A program made the translations under genes and the position numbers. The notes under the pieces are model-generated. The model searched no databases. It saw nothing but the letters and a program-made list of their open reading frames with translations, and was not told the origin of the DNA. Of a stretch of DNA of 64,000 nt, positions 51,967-60,856 are shown piece after piece. Where the stretch lies: NCBI RefSeq assembly GCF_030814955.1, contig NZ_JAUSWB010000001.1:1-64000 (forward strand). Reading direction: 5' to 3'. Every line of letters begins with the position of its first letter. Position 1 is the first letter of the stretch. The DNA comes from Planomicrobium stackebrandtii. Its GTDB lineage: Bacteria > Bacillota > Bacilli > Bacillales_A > Planococcaceae.

Positions 51967-53487
51967 ATGATTAAGAAAATGCAGTTGCCGCTTCAAACAA
52001 TGAATCTTGTAGTAGGTTTTATGGTATGGGTGATAATATCCTCGCTTATTCCATTTATCAGTGAAGACATAGCCATTGCTCCAGAAAGATTGGCTATTGT
52101 AACAGCAGTTCCTGTCGTACTCGGATCAATTCTGCGTATACCACTAGGGTATTATGCCAATATCTTTGGAGCTCGTATTATATTTTTAGTAAGCTTTATC
52201 TTGCTTTTGTTTCCTGTGTTTTATTTGAGCGAAGCTTCTAGTTTTACAGACCTTATTGTGAGTGGGTTATTCTTAGGAATCGGTGGAGCAGTATTTTCTG
52301 TCGGTGTTACTTCCTTGCCTAAGTATTACCCGAAAGAAAAGCACGGTTTTATCAATGGGATTTATGGTGCCGGCAACATCGGGACAGCCATCACCACATT
52401 TTCTGCACCATTGATAGCTACTCAAATTGGCTGGTCATCGACTGTCAAAATTTACTTAATCCTGTTGCTAATTTTTGCAGCACTGAATTTTTTCTTCGGG
52501 GATCGTCACGAAACAAAAGTGAAAACTCCTATTATTGAACAAATTAAAGGTGTCTATAAAAATGAAAAGCTTTGGTATTTCTCTTTATTTTATTTCATCA
52601 CATTTGGCTCTTTTGTAGCATTTACGATTTATCTGCCCAATTTTTTAGTCAGCAACTTCGGGCTTGACAAAGTGGATGCCGGGATGCGAACTGCTGGTTT
52701 TATCGCCCTTGCAACTTTTCTGCGGCCAGTAGGAGGATGGCTTGGCGACAAATTGCAGCCATTGCTGCTATTGATGGGTACTTTCTCCATCTATACGGTG
52801 GCCGCTATTATTTTGGCATTTTCTCCAACAATTGAGCTTTATACAGTAGGTAGTCTAGCTATTGCCGTAAGTGCCGGGATTGGCAATGGTGTTATCTTCA
52901 AACTCGTTCCTTTCTACTTTAATAAACAAGCCGGTATTGCGAACGGAATCGTATCGATGATGGGCGGTTTAGGCGGATTTTTCCCTCCGATTATGCTATC
53001 GATTATCTTTTCAGTTACGGGCCAATATTCTATCGGTTTTATGCTTCTCTCCCAAGTGGCTTTGGCAAGTCTCGTGCTGGTTGTCTGGATGTACTACCAA
53101 GATCGTCTGCAGCTGTCTGTTGAAGTTTTCAATTCTACGGGCCAAGGAATCCTGGTGACGGATATTTCGGGGAAAATAAAAACGGTCAATCCAGCCTTTA
53201 CCCGTTTAACAGGATTTGACGAATCTGATGTGGTTGGACAAAAACCAAGCATCATGAAGTCTGGCAGACAACCTATTGATTTCTACAAAAAGATGTGGAA
53301 AGAGATTGAGGGAAATGGCATGTGGCAAGGTGAGATTTGGAATAAGAGAAAAAATGGAGAAGAGTATCTTCAGTGGTTGAATATTAGTGCAGTAAACGAT
53401 GATACAGGCGAAGTTGTGCGTTATGTCGGAACTTTTACAGACATTACTCCTAAATATAAAGAAACTCTAGGCTCAGAAAGCAACTGA
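51967..53487 (+). CDS. NarK/NarT-type nitrate/nitrite transporter fused to a PAS domain
   Basis: A 506-residue MFS transporter with an added C-terminal sensor domain. Residues 1 to about 380 hold 12 helices with NarK signatures: LGIGGAVFSVGVTSLPKYYPKE, GIYGAGNIGTAITTF and GNGVIFKLVPFYFNKQAGIANGIVSMMGGLGGF. From about 384 to 495 a PAS domain follows (EVFNSTGQGILVTDISGKIK, NPAFTRLTGFDESDVVGQKPS, WQGEIWNKRKNGEEY), ending in a PAC-like FTDIT. Ordinary NarT ends after helix 12. ATG 51904 is rejected because the predicted -10 overlaps it; AAAAGGTGA serves ATG 51967. Confidence 0.92.
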   Translation: MIKKMQLPLQTMNLVVGFMVWVIISSLIPFISEDIAIAPERLAIVTAVPVVLGSILRIPLGYYANIFGARIIFLVSFILLLFPVFYLSEASSFTDLIVSGLFLGIGGAVFSVGVTSLPKYYPKEKHGFINGIYGAGNIGTAITTFSAPLIATQIGWSSTVKIYLILLLIFAALNFFFGDRHETKVKTPIIEQIKGVYKNEKLWYFSLFYFITFGSFVAFTIYLPNFLVSNFGLDKVDAGMRTAGFIALATFLRPVGGWLGDKLQPLLLLMGTFSIYTVAAIILAFSPTIELYTVGSLAIAVSAGIGNGVIFKLVPFYFNKQAGIANGIVSMMGGLGGFFPPIMLSIIFSVTGQYSIGFMLLSQVALASLVLVVWMYYQDRLQLSVEVFNSTGQGILVTDISGKIKTVNPAFTRLTGFDESDVVGQKPSIMKSGRQPIDFYKKMWKEIEGNGMWQGEIWNKRKNGEEYLQWLNISAVNDDTGEVVRYVGTFTDITPKYKETLGSESN

Positions 53488-53511
53488 ATGAGTTAGATGA
53501 AAAGGTGAAAA

Positions 53512-53763
53512 ATGAGCCCAGCAATTCTTGCACAGTATGATGTGGGGGAGAGACAGTGCAGGTACTGCCTGATCGGAATCGTCCTATTACAATTAGCCGA
53601 TGCAGAAAATGCTGGATTGCGATTAAGTAGCGCAGTTAAATTTACCCCATATTTTGTTGAGATAAAAGCATTTGAAAAGCGGTTGATTCTGTCTGCTGAT
53701 TTACGGAGTTCGAAGTACGGCAGAAGGCAGGAAAGTATATCATCGCTTGTTTGGGTGATTTAG
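53512..53763 (+). CDS. hypothetical protein, doubtful
   Basis: An 83-residue open frame beginning MSPAILAQYDVGERQCRYCL with an AAAGGTGA site before ATG 53512, between the transporter and moaB. It ends 14 bases before moaB. I recognise no family, and another frame of the same DNA also looks partly coding (VRQKAGKYIIACLGDL near the end), so a frameshifted gene is possible. Position would fit a molybdenum cofactor accessory protein, but nothing in the sequence shows it. Confidence 0.35.
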   Translation: MSPAILAQYDVGERQCRYCLIGIVLLQLADAENAGLRLSSAVKFTPYFVEIKAFEKRLILSADLRSSKYGRRQESISSLVWVI

Positions 53764-53777
53764 AAAGGGAGAGCTAA

Positions 53778-54293
53778 GTGTCGAATTCGTTCCCATTAAA
53801 AAGAAGTATACATATCGCTATCTTAACAATCAGCGATAGGCGGAATAAGGAAACTGATACAGGCGGTGAATTGATTAAAAAATTAGCAAAAGCAAACGGC
53901 TTGGAAGTTTGTAATTATAAAATCGTAAATGACAACAAGAACGAAATTAGTGGAGTATTGTCTGAATGGTTGGAGAATGAAGAACTGGATGCAATCATAA
54001 CTACCGGAGGCACAGGCATTTCCGAACGTGATGTGACGCTGGAAGCAATTGAGCCTTTTTTTGATAAGGAATTGAGAGGTTTTGGAGAAATGTTCCGCTA
54101 CTTGAGCTTTAAAGAAAGTATTGGAACCAAAGCAGTTTTAAGTCAGGCTTCAGCAGGTGTGGCATCGGAAAAAGCAATTTTTGTTCTACCGGGTTCGCGT
54201 GCAGCAGTAAAAATTGGAATGAAACGACTCATTTTGCCAGAAATCCGTCATATCATTTTTGAACTCTGCAAACATCATCACCCTCGCGTATAG
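53778..54293 (+). CDS. moaB: molybdenum cofactor biosynthesis protein B
   Basis: A 171-residue MoaB/Mog-type molybdopterin adenylyltransferase fold that readies molybdopterin for molybdenum insertion. Motifs are ILTISDRRNKETDTGG, IITTGGTGISERDVTLEAIEPF and LSQASAGVASEKAIFVLPGS. The start is GTG 53778 with GGGAGAG upstream. It begins a block of five molybdopterin genes serving NarG. moaC and the mob genes are not in this window. Confidence 0.95.
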   Translation: MSNSFPLKRSIHIAILTISDRRNKETDTGGELIKKLAKANGLEVCNYKIVNDNKNEISGVLSEWLENEELDAIITTGGTGISERDVTLEAIEPFFDKELRGFGEMFRYLSFKESIGTKAVLSQASAGVASEKAIFVLPGSRAAVKIGMKRLILPEIRHIIFELCKHHHPRV

Positions 54294-54399
54294 GTATGCA
54301 TCCGATGCCTGGCTCTATCAAACAGTACGTGTGATTTCTCGATAATATTTATGATTCTTACAAGTAAATTTTATAAATAAACTCAAGGGGTAGATGGAG

Positions 54400-55647
54400 A
54401 TGGTTGAACAACGTAAGCCGATTCCGGTGGCAGAAGCTGTAAAAAAAGTAATTGGACAGGCACAGCTGCTTGGGACCGAGATGGTATCCCTTGATCAAAG
54501 CTATAATCGGATACTGACAGAACCTATTATAGCTAAGCACCCAGTACCGCCATTTGATCGGTCTCCGTACGACGGTTTTGCCATCATTTCCAAATACTCA
54601 ATTGGAGCTTCCGGTGATAATCGCATCAAGTTTACAGTTATCGACCACATTGGAGCAGGATCAGTTTCAGAAAAACTTCTGTCCGGCAACGAGGCAATCC
54701 GGATTATGACAGGTGCACCGCTCCCGAAAAACGCAGACGCCATTGTCATGTTTGAGCAAACTGTTGAATCAAAGGACTCTTTCACAATTCGAAAACCTTT
54801 CACGCCTTTGGAAAATGTTTCGCAGAAAGGCGAAGATATCAAACAAAGTGAAACAGTAATAGAAAGAGGAAACTTGATCCATCCTGGTACCGTTGCACTT
54901 TTGGCTACTTTCGGATATGCACAAGTATGTGTTTCTAAACAGCCAATAGTTGGCATTCTGTCGACAGGAACAGAACTGTTGGATGTAGCTGACAAACTCG
55001 TTCCGGGAAAAATTCGCAACAGCAATGGTCCAATGATTGCGGCGCAACTAGCTCGTATGGGAATTTTGTGTAAAACATATGGCTTGTCTGCGGACAAATT
55101 GGATAAGAGTTTTGAAATTGTAAAAAAAGCGGCTGAGGAAACGGATTGCTTGATAACCACTGGCGGTGTATCTGTTGGCGACTTTGATTTTCTGCCGGCC
55201 ATTTATGAGCGTCTGGGTGCACAAATTTTATTTAATAAAGTTGCCATGCGTCCTGGAAGTGTAACAACAGTGGCAGTGGCGGATAACAAATATTTATTTG
55301 GATTGTCCGGAAATCCTTCTGCTTGTTTTACAGGTTTCGAGTTATTTGTTCGCCCAGCTTTGTTAAAAATGATGGGTGCAGAAAAACTATATTTGCCGCA
55401 TACAACAGCCATACTAGGAGAAGATTTTACAAAAGCAAATCCGTTTACTCGTTTTATTAGAGCGGTATATGATGGCCACACTATAAAACCAGCCGGCTTT
55501 AACAAATCTAATGCCGTTGCTTCAATCGCAAAAGGAAATGCACTTATTGTCTTGCCTGATGGGACAAGGGGATTCAAAAGTGGAGATACGGTAGACGTAC
55601 TTCTCCTAGGAGTAGAAGAAGGCAGTGCATTATGGAAAATAGAATAA
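54400..55647 (+). CDS. moeA: molybdopterin molybdotransferase
   Basis: A 415-residue enzyme that inserts molybdate into adenylylated molybdopterin. The N-terminal part has PVPPFDRSPYDGFAI, the linker domain has IRIMTGAPLPKNADAIVMFEQT, and the MoaB-like domain has VGILSTGTELLDV, ITTGGVSVGDFDF and GLSGNPSACFTGFELFVRP. The C-terminal domain IV is complete. ATG 54394 is too close to AAGGGG; 54400 has nine-base spacing. A 100-base leader separates it from moaB. Confidence 0.95.
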   Translation: MVEQRKPIPVAEAVKKVIGQAQLLGTEMVSLDQSYNRILTEPIIAKHPVPPFDRSPYDGFAIISKYSIGASGDNRIKFTVIDHIGAGSVSEKLLSGNEAIRIMTGAPLPKNADAIVMFEQTVESKDSFTIRKPFTPLENVSQKGEDIKQSETVIERGNLIHPGTVALLATFGYAQVCVSKQPIVGILSTGTELLDVADKLVPGKIRNSNGPMIAAQLARMGILCKTYGLSADKLDKSFEIVKKAAEETDCLITTGGVSVGDFDFLPAIYERLGAQILFNKVAMRPGSVTTVAVADNKYLFGLSGNPSACFTGFELFVRPALLKMMGAEKLYLPHTTAILGEDFTKANPFTRFIRAVYDGHTIKPAGFNKSNAVASIAKGNALIVLPDGTRGFKSGDTVDVLLLGVEEGSALWKIE

Positions 55648-55724
55648 TTCAGCAGGAAAAAAATTTCGAACCAACACCAGAAAGATAGGCCAGTGTTTTG
55701 TGAACTGGTTGGAAGGGAAACTAG

Positions 55725-56162
55725 ATGAAAGCATTTAGCATCGTATCAGAACCGATCCATCCTCAACTTTATGCAGACTATGTTTTAAGAGCAGAAGCAG
55801 GGGCAGTCATACTTTTTACTGGCCACGTTCGAGAATGGACAGGTGCGGCACAAACACTTTTCCTTGAGTATGAGGCATATGTGCCGATGGCAGAAAAGAA
55901 ACTGGCACAAATCGGACAGGAGATAAAGAGGAAATGGGAAGGCTGCCAAGTGGCAATTGCCCATCGTATCGGGGAACTTCAAATCAGTGATATCGCGGTA
56001 GTCATTGCGGTTTCTTCGCCTCACCGAAAATATGCTTATGAAGCCAACGAGTATGCGATTGAACGAATCAAGGAAATCGTTCCGATCTGGAAAAAAGAAA
56101 TTTGGAATAATGGCGAAGAATGGATTGGCGACCAAAAGAAAAAACCAGGAGGATTCATATGA
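55725..56162 (+). CDS. moaE: molybdopterin synthase large subunit
   Basis: A 145-residue catalytic subunit of molybdopterin synthase. Family marks are GAVILFTGHVREWT near residues 26-39, YEAYVPMAEKKLAQI, IAHRIGELQISDIAVVIAVSSPHRKYAYEANEYAIERIKEIVPIWKKE and the active-site Lys region DQKKKPGG at the end. ATG 55725 follows GGAAGGG. Its TGA overlaps the ATG of moaD, giving 1:1 coupling of the two subunits. Confidence 0.95.
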   Translation: MKAFSIVSEPIHPQLYADYVLRAEAGAVILFTGHVREWTGAAQTLFLEYEAYVPMAEKKLAQIGQEIKRKWEGCQVAIAHRIGELQISDIAVVIAVSSPHRKYAYEANEYAIERIKEIVPIWKKEIWNNGEEWIGDQKKKPGGFI

Positions 56163-56392
56163 TTACGGTACAGTATTTTGCGGGAGTCCGAAACATAACA
56201 GATAAGACTAGTGAAATTTTTGGTTTTGCAGAAAAATCTGTTGGTGAGCTGCAAAAACTGCTTGAAGAAAAATATGGCGGTTTAAAAGGAAGTTCAGTTC
56301 AATTCGCGGTTAATGAAGAATATGTATTGTCTAGTGAGCTCTTAAAAGATGGCGATATAGTTGCCTTAATTCCACCAGTAAGCGGTGGCTGA
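56159..56392 (+). CDS. moaD: molybdopterin synthase sulfur carrier subunit
   Basis: A 77-residue ubiquitin-like sulfur carrier ending in the required Gly-Gly (PPVSGG), whose C-terminal thiocarboxylate donates sulfur to precursor Z in MoaE. It opens MITVQYFAGVRNITDK. The start ATG 56159 lies in the ATGA overlap with moaE and has AGGAGG upstream; a longer frame from 56120 is not needed. Confidence 0.94.
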   Translation: MITVQYFAGVRNITDKTSEIFGFAEKSVGELQKLLEEKYGGLKGSSVQFAVNEEYVLSSELLKDGDIVALIPPVSGG

Positions 56393-56448
56393 CTAACAGA
56401 CTGTGCTTGTAGACTTGATATTACAAGCAGTAGAAAGGGAGAAGCACT

Positions 56449-57465
56449 ATGGAAAGACAACCATTGAACGATCAACTGGGCCGGCCGATCCGCGATTTGC
56501 GAATTTCTGTTACAGACCGGTGCAATTTCCGATGCTCCTATTGTATGCCCAAAGAAGTTTTTGGGGATGACTATGCATTTTTACCAAAACAGGAATTACT
56601 ATCTTTTGAAGAAATTTATCGGTTGACTAAGTTATTTGTATCGATGGGAGTTAAAAAAATCAGATTAACAGGGGGAGAACCCTTATTACGTACTGGACTT
56701 CCAGAACTGATCAAGCAAATTTTATCAGTCGACGGCGTAGAGGACTTGGGGTTGACCACTAATGGTCTTTTGTTAAAAAAACAAGGACAAGCTTTGTATG
56801 ATGCGGGTTTAAGAAGATTGAACATCAGTCTGGATGCATTGGATTCTACTCTTTTTGGTAAACTCAATGGCAGAGGTGTTGGTTCTTCAAACATACTTCA
56901 GCAAATTGACTATGCAAACGAACTAGGTTTTGAAATAAAAATAAACATGGTCGTTCAAAAAGATGTTAATGAAAAAGAAATTTTGCCAATGGCCGCTTAT
57001 TTTAAAGAACGGGGAATTACACTGCGCTTTATTGAATTTATGGACGTGGGAACCGACAATGGCTGGAGCTTTAAAAAAGTAATCACGAAAAAAGAAATTC
57101 TTGAGTTGCTTCAAACCGTCTACGAACTTGATCCTGTCGATAAAGACTATTTTGGTGAAGTGGCAAAGCGATACAGTTATAAAGAAAGCAACTCACAAAT
57201 AGGATTTATTACTTCCGTTTCAGAATCTTTCTGTTCTTCCTGTACGCGTGCACGCCTGTCTTCTGATGGGAAGTTTTATACTTGTTTATTTGCCACAGAA
57301 GGTTTTGACATTCGTGACTTAATACGAAATGGTTTAAGTGATGCTGAAATTTTAAAGGCAGTCAGCGATGTATGGGGCAATCGTACAGATCGCTATTCTG
57401 ACGAACGAACAGAACAAACTGCAAAAACCCGTAAAAAAATCGGTATGTCTTATATTGGCGGTTAA
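56449..57465 (+). CDS. moaA: GTP 3',8-cyclase
   Basis: A 338-residue radical SAM enzyme that starts molybdopterin synthesis from GTP. The radical SAM cluster is in [13 protein letters not shown]; the second cluster uses C-x-x-C near [15 protein letters not shown] and a later Cys in FYTCLF. SAM-binding GGEPLLR and the C-terminal Gly-Gly (SYIGG) needed for activity are present. AAAGGGAGA precedes ATG 56449. It ends the cofactor block. Confidence 0.96.
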   Translation: MERQPLNDQLGRPIRDLRISVTDRCNFRCSYCMPKEVFGDDYAFLPKQELLSFEEIYRLTKLFVSMGVKKIRLTGGEPLLRTGLPELIKQILSVDGVEDLGLTTNGLLLKKQGQALYDAGLRRLNISLDALDSTLFGKLNGRGVGSSNILQQIDYANELGFEIKINMVVQKDVNEKEILPMAAYFKERGITLRFIEFMDVGTDNGWSFKKVITKKEILELLQTVYELDPVDKDYFGEVAKRYSYKESNSQIGFITSVSESFCSSCTRARLSSDGKFYTCLFATEGFDIRDLIRNGLSDAEILKAVSDVWGNRTDRYSDERTEQTAKTRKKIGMSYIGG

Positions 57466-57622
57466 AATGCATTTGCTGTTTTTAATTACGAAAATTAGTT
57501 TACAAAACATATAAGTAGTCGTACTTCTCAAACTTTTCGACAGAGATCGCAACGTTTCAATGATAAAGAAGTATATTTTTAGTCCTATCGTTTAATTGAC
57601 ACACGAAGGGAGGATTGGAAGT

Positions 57623-58330
57623 ATGGACCATGAAGGTGAAATTCGGCATGATGATCCAAAAACCAGTAAAAAGCACGAGTTGTGTGTTTCTATTGTTCCG
57701 ATTTTTAACCATCTCCCACCAGAAGAAATGGAGATGATAGCGAAAGCCACACGTCCAGTTTCTTTGAAGAAAGGTGAAACATTATACAGAGCTGGCGACA
57801 CTTCAAACTCTTTGTATATTGTTCATGAAGGAAAAATAAAGGTGTATCGTTTATCGGAGAATGGCAAGGAACAGTTGATTAGAATTTTAGCGCCAGGTGA
57901 GTTTACAGGTGAACTTGCTGTCTTTACGGAATCCATTCATGAAGTCTATGGAGAAGCTATGGAGAAAACAGAGATTTGCAGCATAAAAAATTCTGATTTA
58001 CAAGAATTGCTGCAGAAGCATCCCAATATTTCATTGAAAATTTTAGCGGAATTTTCAAAACGACTTGATTCTGCAGAACATCAGTTGACTAGTTTTGCCA
58101 CCGAAGATGTGGATAAACGTATTGCCTTATATTTAGTTGAATTGGCTGAAGAAAGTGAAACTGCAGTGATTCGTCTTCCAATGTCACGAAAAGACCTCGC
58201 ATCTTTTCTTGGAACAGCGCCAGAAACCATAAGCCGCAAGCTTACGAAATTTGAAGAGCAGGGCTGGATTAAGCAAGAAAATCGGCGAACTATACTTATT
58301 TTAGATTTAGATGCCTTGTTACTTGTTTAA
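57623..58330 (+). CDS. Crp/Fnr-family transcriptional regulator with FNR-type recognition helix
   Basis: A 235-residue regulator. The N-terminal cyclic-nucleotide-type beta barrel spans about residues 28-140 (GETLYRAGDTSNSLYIVHEGKIKVY). The C-terminal helix-turn-helix reads SRKDLASFLGTAPETISRKLTKFEE. The E-x-x-S-R recognition sequence (ETISR) is that of FNR proteins reading TTGAT half-sites, and such boxes occur in four promoters at 34-39.7 kb. Only one cysteine (HELCVSI) lies near the N-terminus, so an FNR [4Fe-4S] sensor is not evident. ATG 57623 follows GGGAGG; TTG 57596 is inferior. Confidence 0.9.
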   Translation: MDHEGEIRHDDPKTSKKHELCVSIVPIFNHLPPEEMEMIAKATRPVSLKKGETLYRAGDTSNSLYIVHEGKIKVYRLSENGKEQLIRILAPGEFTGELAVFTESIHEVYGEAMEKTEICSIKNSDLQELLQKHPNISLKILAEFSKRLDSAEHQLTSFATEDVDKRIALYLVELAEESETAVIRLPMSRKDLASFLGTAPETISRKLTKFEEQGWIKQENRRTILILDLDALLLV

Positions 58331-58609
58331 TCATTTTGGAATCTAGGTTACTCAGAAAAACATATATATTACGGGTAAAGTACTTCTTGAAAAAGGTATA
58401 AATGAGGATTTTTTAAAGCAATTAACAAATATCGGTGTATCCTTTATTGTTCTTTAATTAGCGGAAGTATCTTTATCCAAACACTTAAACTATCGCAAGT
58501 AAATACTCTTTTTTGAAAAACAAGAGTATAGTATTAAATTTTGCAGGAATTTTTTTAAATCCAACGAATTAGGTAGATTGTAATCCTAATACAGATTGGA
58601 GGAATATCA
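58331..58609 (+). other. intergenic region with possible gene tail
   Basis: A frame ending at 58458 reads ITGKVLLEKGINEDFLKQLT and looks like the C-terminus of a lost gene; it has no start or ribosome binding site. The rest is AT-rich leader for the VOC gene. Confidence 0.25.
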
Positions 58610-59035
58610 ATGACATTAAAAGCAAAAGAGATTTACGTCAATTTACCTGTAAAAGATTTGGACAAATCAGTGGAATTTTTTACAAATCTTGGATTTGAGT
58701 TTCACCCAGAAATGATGGATGAAAATGCAACGTGTATGATTGTCGGTGAAAATATTTTCGTTATGCTGTTGATTGAACCCTTCTTTAAAACTTTTACCAA
58801 AAAAGAGCTTGCAGATTCGACGAAAAATACAGAAGTAATTGTGGCACTTTCGGCTGACAGCCGTCAAAGCGTTGACGACATTGTCAACAAAGCATTAGAA
58901 GCTGGCGGTAAAGCATCGAATGATGTGATGGATGATGAGTACATGTATGCTTGGAGTTTTCAGGATCTCGATGGCCATTTATGGGAAGTCATTGCTATGT
59001 CAGAAAGCAACGATTTAAATAAGAGCGAAGCGTAA
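58610..59035 (+). CDS. VOC (glyoxalase/bleomycin resistance) family protein
   Basis: A 141-residue protein of the vicinal oxygen chelate fold, PhnB-like lactoylglutathione lyase subgroup. It has two beta-alpha-beta-beta-beta units: IYVNLPVKDLDKSVEFFTNLGFEFHPEM and the second with ADSRQSVDDIVNKALEAGGKA, ending YAWSFQDLDGHLWEVIAMSE, where the Glu is the conserved metal-ligand position. The substrate is unknown. ATG 58610 follows GGAGGA. It is a monocistronic gene with its own terminator. Confidence 0.9.
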   Translation: MTLKAKEIYVNLPVKDLDKSVEFFTNLGFEFHPEMMDENATCMIVGENIFVMLLIEPFFKTFTKKELADSTKNTEVIVALSADSRQSVDDIVNKALEAGGKASNDVMDDEYMYAWSFQDLDGHLWEVIAMSESNDLNKSEA

Positions 59036-59039
59036 AAAA

Positions 59040-59073
59040 GAGGAGCATTTAGGAAAAATCCTAAATGCTCCTC
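59040..59073. terminator. strong terminator after the VOC gene
   Basis: GAGGAGCATTTAGGA-AAAA-TCCTAAATGCTCCTC, a 15-bp perfect stem with A-rich and T-rich flanks. Confidence 0.9.
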
Positions 59074-59160
59074 TATATTTACGTCTGTTTTTTATTGTAT
59101 TGGAAGTTGTCAGCAATAAAAATTTGTTAGTTCAACATCTACAATAAGAGGTGAATGCAT

Positions 59161-60027
59161 ATGGAGCGAAAGATCGAGACATTTTCGTGGGAAGGCATGT
59201 CCATTGAATATTCGGTAGTAGGAAAAGGAGAACCGATACTTGTCATGCACGGTGGACATTCAAATTGCCATGAAGAAATGGGCTATAAGGGGTTAGTGGA
59301 CAACGGCTTTTCAATAATTACTCCTTCAAGAGCAGGGTATGGAGGGACTTCAAAAGAAGTAGGGAAAAGCCTTTCAACCGCTTGCGAATGTTACCGCGGT
59401 TTAATGGGACATTTAAACATTGAGAAAGTCCATCTGCTCGCAATTTCTGCCGGTGGACCCAGTGGGATTTATTTAGCTGCACATTATCCAAAGCTCGTCA
59501 AAACTTTAACTTTACAATCCGCAGTGACAAAAAGGTGGATTCAGCCAAAAGATAAAGAATACATGGCAGCCAAAATCTTATTTCAACCCTTTAGTGAAAA
59601 GGTCACCTGGACTTTCATTTCTGCCATAAGCAATAGATTCCCGCGATTTGTTTTTCGATCAATGTTTTCATCGTTTAGCAATCTGATTTACAGTGAAGCA
59701 AAAGACAAAATAGCCGACAGCGATATTGAGGCTCTTCAAAAAATGAACAATCACCAACGATCAGGTTCTGGCTTTATGGTAGACCTGACCCATATAAAAG
59801 AGTTAACAATTACAGATTTACAAACAGTAACGTGCCCTACTCTAATTATCCATAGTAAACATGATGCTGCGGTGTCTCTCGAACACCCCTATTATGCACA
59901 TCAACACATTCCTTCTTCCGAACTTTGTCTAATAGAGTCATGGGGACATTTAATTTGGCTTGGAAATTCTGCGAATAAAGCCGAAGAAAAGACAGTTCAA
60001 TTTTTGAAATCAAATCATCTTTCTTAA
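59161..60027 (+). CDS. alpha/beta-fold hydrolase
   Basis: A 288-residue alpha/beta hydrolase. The oxyanion region is ILVMHGGHSN, the nucleophile elbow is LAISAGGPSG (Ser in the A-I-S-A-G form, close to G-x-S-x-G), the acid lies in LIIHSKHDAAV and the catalytic His in ESWGHLIWLG. A helical cap runs from about residues 130-215. ATG 59161 has AAGAGGTGA at good spacing; ATG 59155 is too close. The substrate is unknown, and it is a single gene after a terminator. Confidence 0.88.
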   Translation: MERKIETFSWEGMSIEYSVVGKGEPILVMHGGHSNCHEEMGYKGLVDNGFSIITPSRAGYGGTSKEVGKSLSTACECYRGLMGHLNIEKVHLLAISAGGPSGIYLAAHYPKLVKTLTLQSAVTKRWIQPKDKEYMAAKILFQPFSEKVTWTFISAISNRFPRFVFRSMFSSFSNLIYSEAKDKIADSDIEALQKMNNHQRSGSGFMVDLTHIKELTITDLQTVTCPTLIIHSKHDAAVSLEHPYYAHQHIPSSELCLIESWGHLIWLGNSANKAEEKTVQFLKSNHLS

Positions 60028-60225
60028 GATTCGTTGCCTTCAACCAACAATAATGTCTGAAAATTTTGTTTTCCATGGCGATAAATGGATAATTTTGTTA
60101 TGGTTAATAGGAGAATATGGTATTTATGAAGCTTAGTATAAGGTCGATGTTTTCAATTTTGTTTACCGAGTATATAAGTTATTTAACAAATAGTGAAGTC
60201 TACCTAATAGATAAGGGGTTTTTAC

Positions 60226-60543
60226 ATGGAGACAGCAATTGAAATTTTACTAATTGTGCTTCCTATAGCAATAGTAGGAGGAATTGCATTATTTGTGATT
60301 AAAAGGCTCAAAAATAAACAGGAAAGAGGCACACTGGGTAAGAAAAAATCTAAAGATGCTCAAAGTTTATTGGATAGCTTAATACCACTCGGAATGCTTT
60401 TTGGTTCTGCTATCGGTTTGGTTTTCAGCAACCTTTTTCAAATTACTGTAGGGACTGCAATAAGCCTGGGTGCAGGAATAGGTTTGTTACTCGGGTATAT
60501 TGCTTATGAGATATATAGTAGGCAGGAAGAAAAGGACAAATAA
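60226..60543 (+). CDS. small hypothetical membrane protein
   Basis: A 105-residue protein with three membrane helices: about residues 5-24, a second at 51-70 (LIPLGMLFGSAIGLVF) and a third at 74-95, with a basic cytosolic loop KRLKNKQERGTLGKKKSKD between the first two. Glycine-rich helices recall glycine-zipper packing. The family is not recognised. ATG 60226 follows ATAAGGGG. Confidence 0.72.
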   Translation: METAIEILLIVLPIAIVGGIALFVIKRLKNKQERGTLGKKKSKDAQSLLDSLIPLGMLFGSAIGLVFSNLFQITVGTAISLGAGIGLLLGYIAYEIYSRQEEKDK

Positions 60544-60634
60544 ATATCATCAAGTTCTCTTAATAAAAGGCTAATAGAAATTTAAGTATAGAGATAAAAG
60601 TTGTTTTTCAAAAAAGTACAATGGAGGGACAACA

Positions 60635-60835
60635 ATGCTCAAATTCTTAAAAAGAGTTTTTTTAGAGAGGTGGGAATTGGTCCATACCACTACGAGTTTA
60701 GATCAACATTTCGCCATGTTAGAAAAACTTAGAAGCAACGGTATTGATTACAAAACAAAGGGATTGAATTTTGGTGGTGGATACGGTGGAGCTAGTGGAT
60801 ATAGTACCGTTTATCACATTTATACACGAAAATGA
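60635..60835 (+). CDS. small soluble hypothetical protein
   Basis: A 66-residue protein with a ferredoxin-like pattern (WELVHTTTSLDQHFAMLEKLRSNGIDYKTKG, then a glycine-rich GGGYGGASGYSTVYHIYTRK), similar in plan to small DUF2007-type putative signal-transducing proteins. A clear TGGAGGGAC site precedes ATG 60635. The role is unknown. Confidence 0.65.
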   Translation: MLKFLKRVFLERWELVHTTTSLDQHFAMLEKLRSNGIDYKTKGLNFGGGYGGASGYSTVYHIYTRK

Positions 60836-60856
60836 ATATGCTAATGGGGAGAATTT

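Noticed and set aside
54501..55202. 233-codon frame on the minus strand
   Set aside because: It is the shadow of moeA, whose protein is full length with all motifs.
57480..57560. Possible seventh copy of the structured repeat (GTTTACAAAACATATAAG)
   Set aside because: Only the first seven bases match the left box and there is no purine-rich hairpin or right box.
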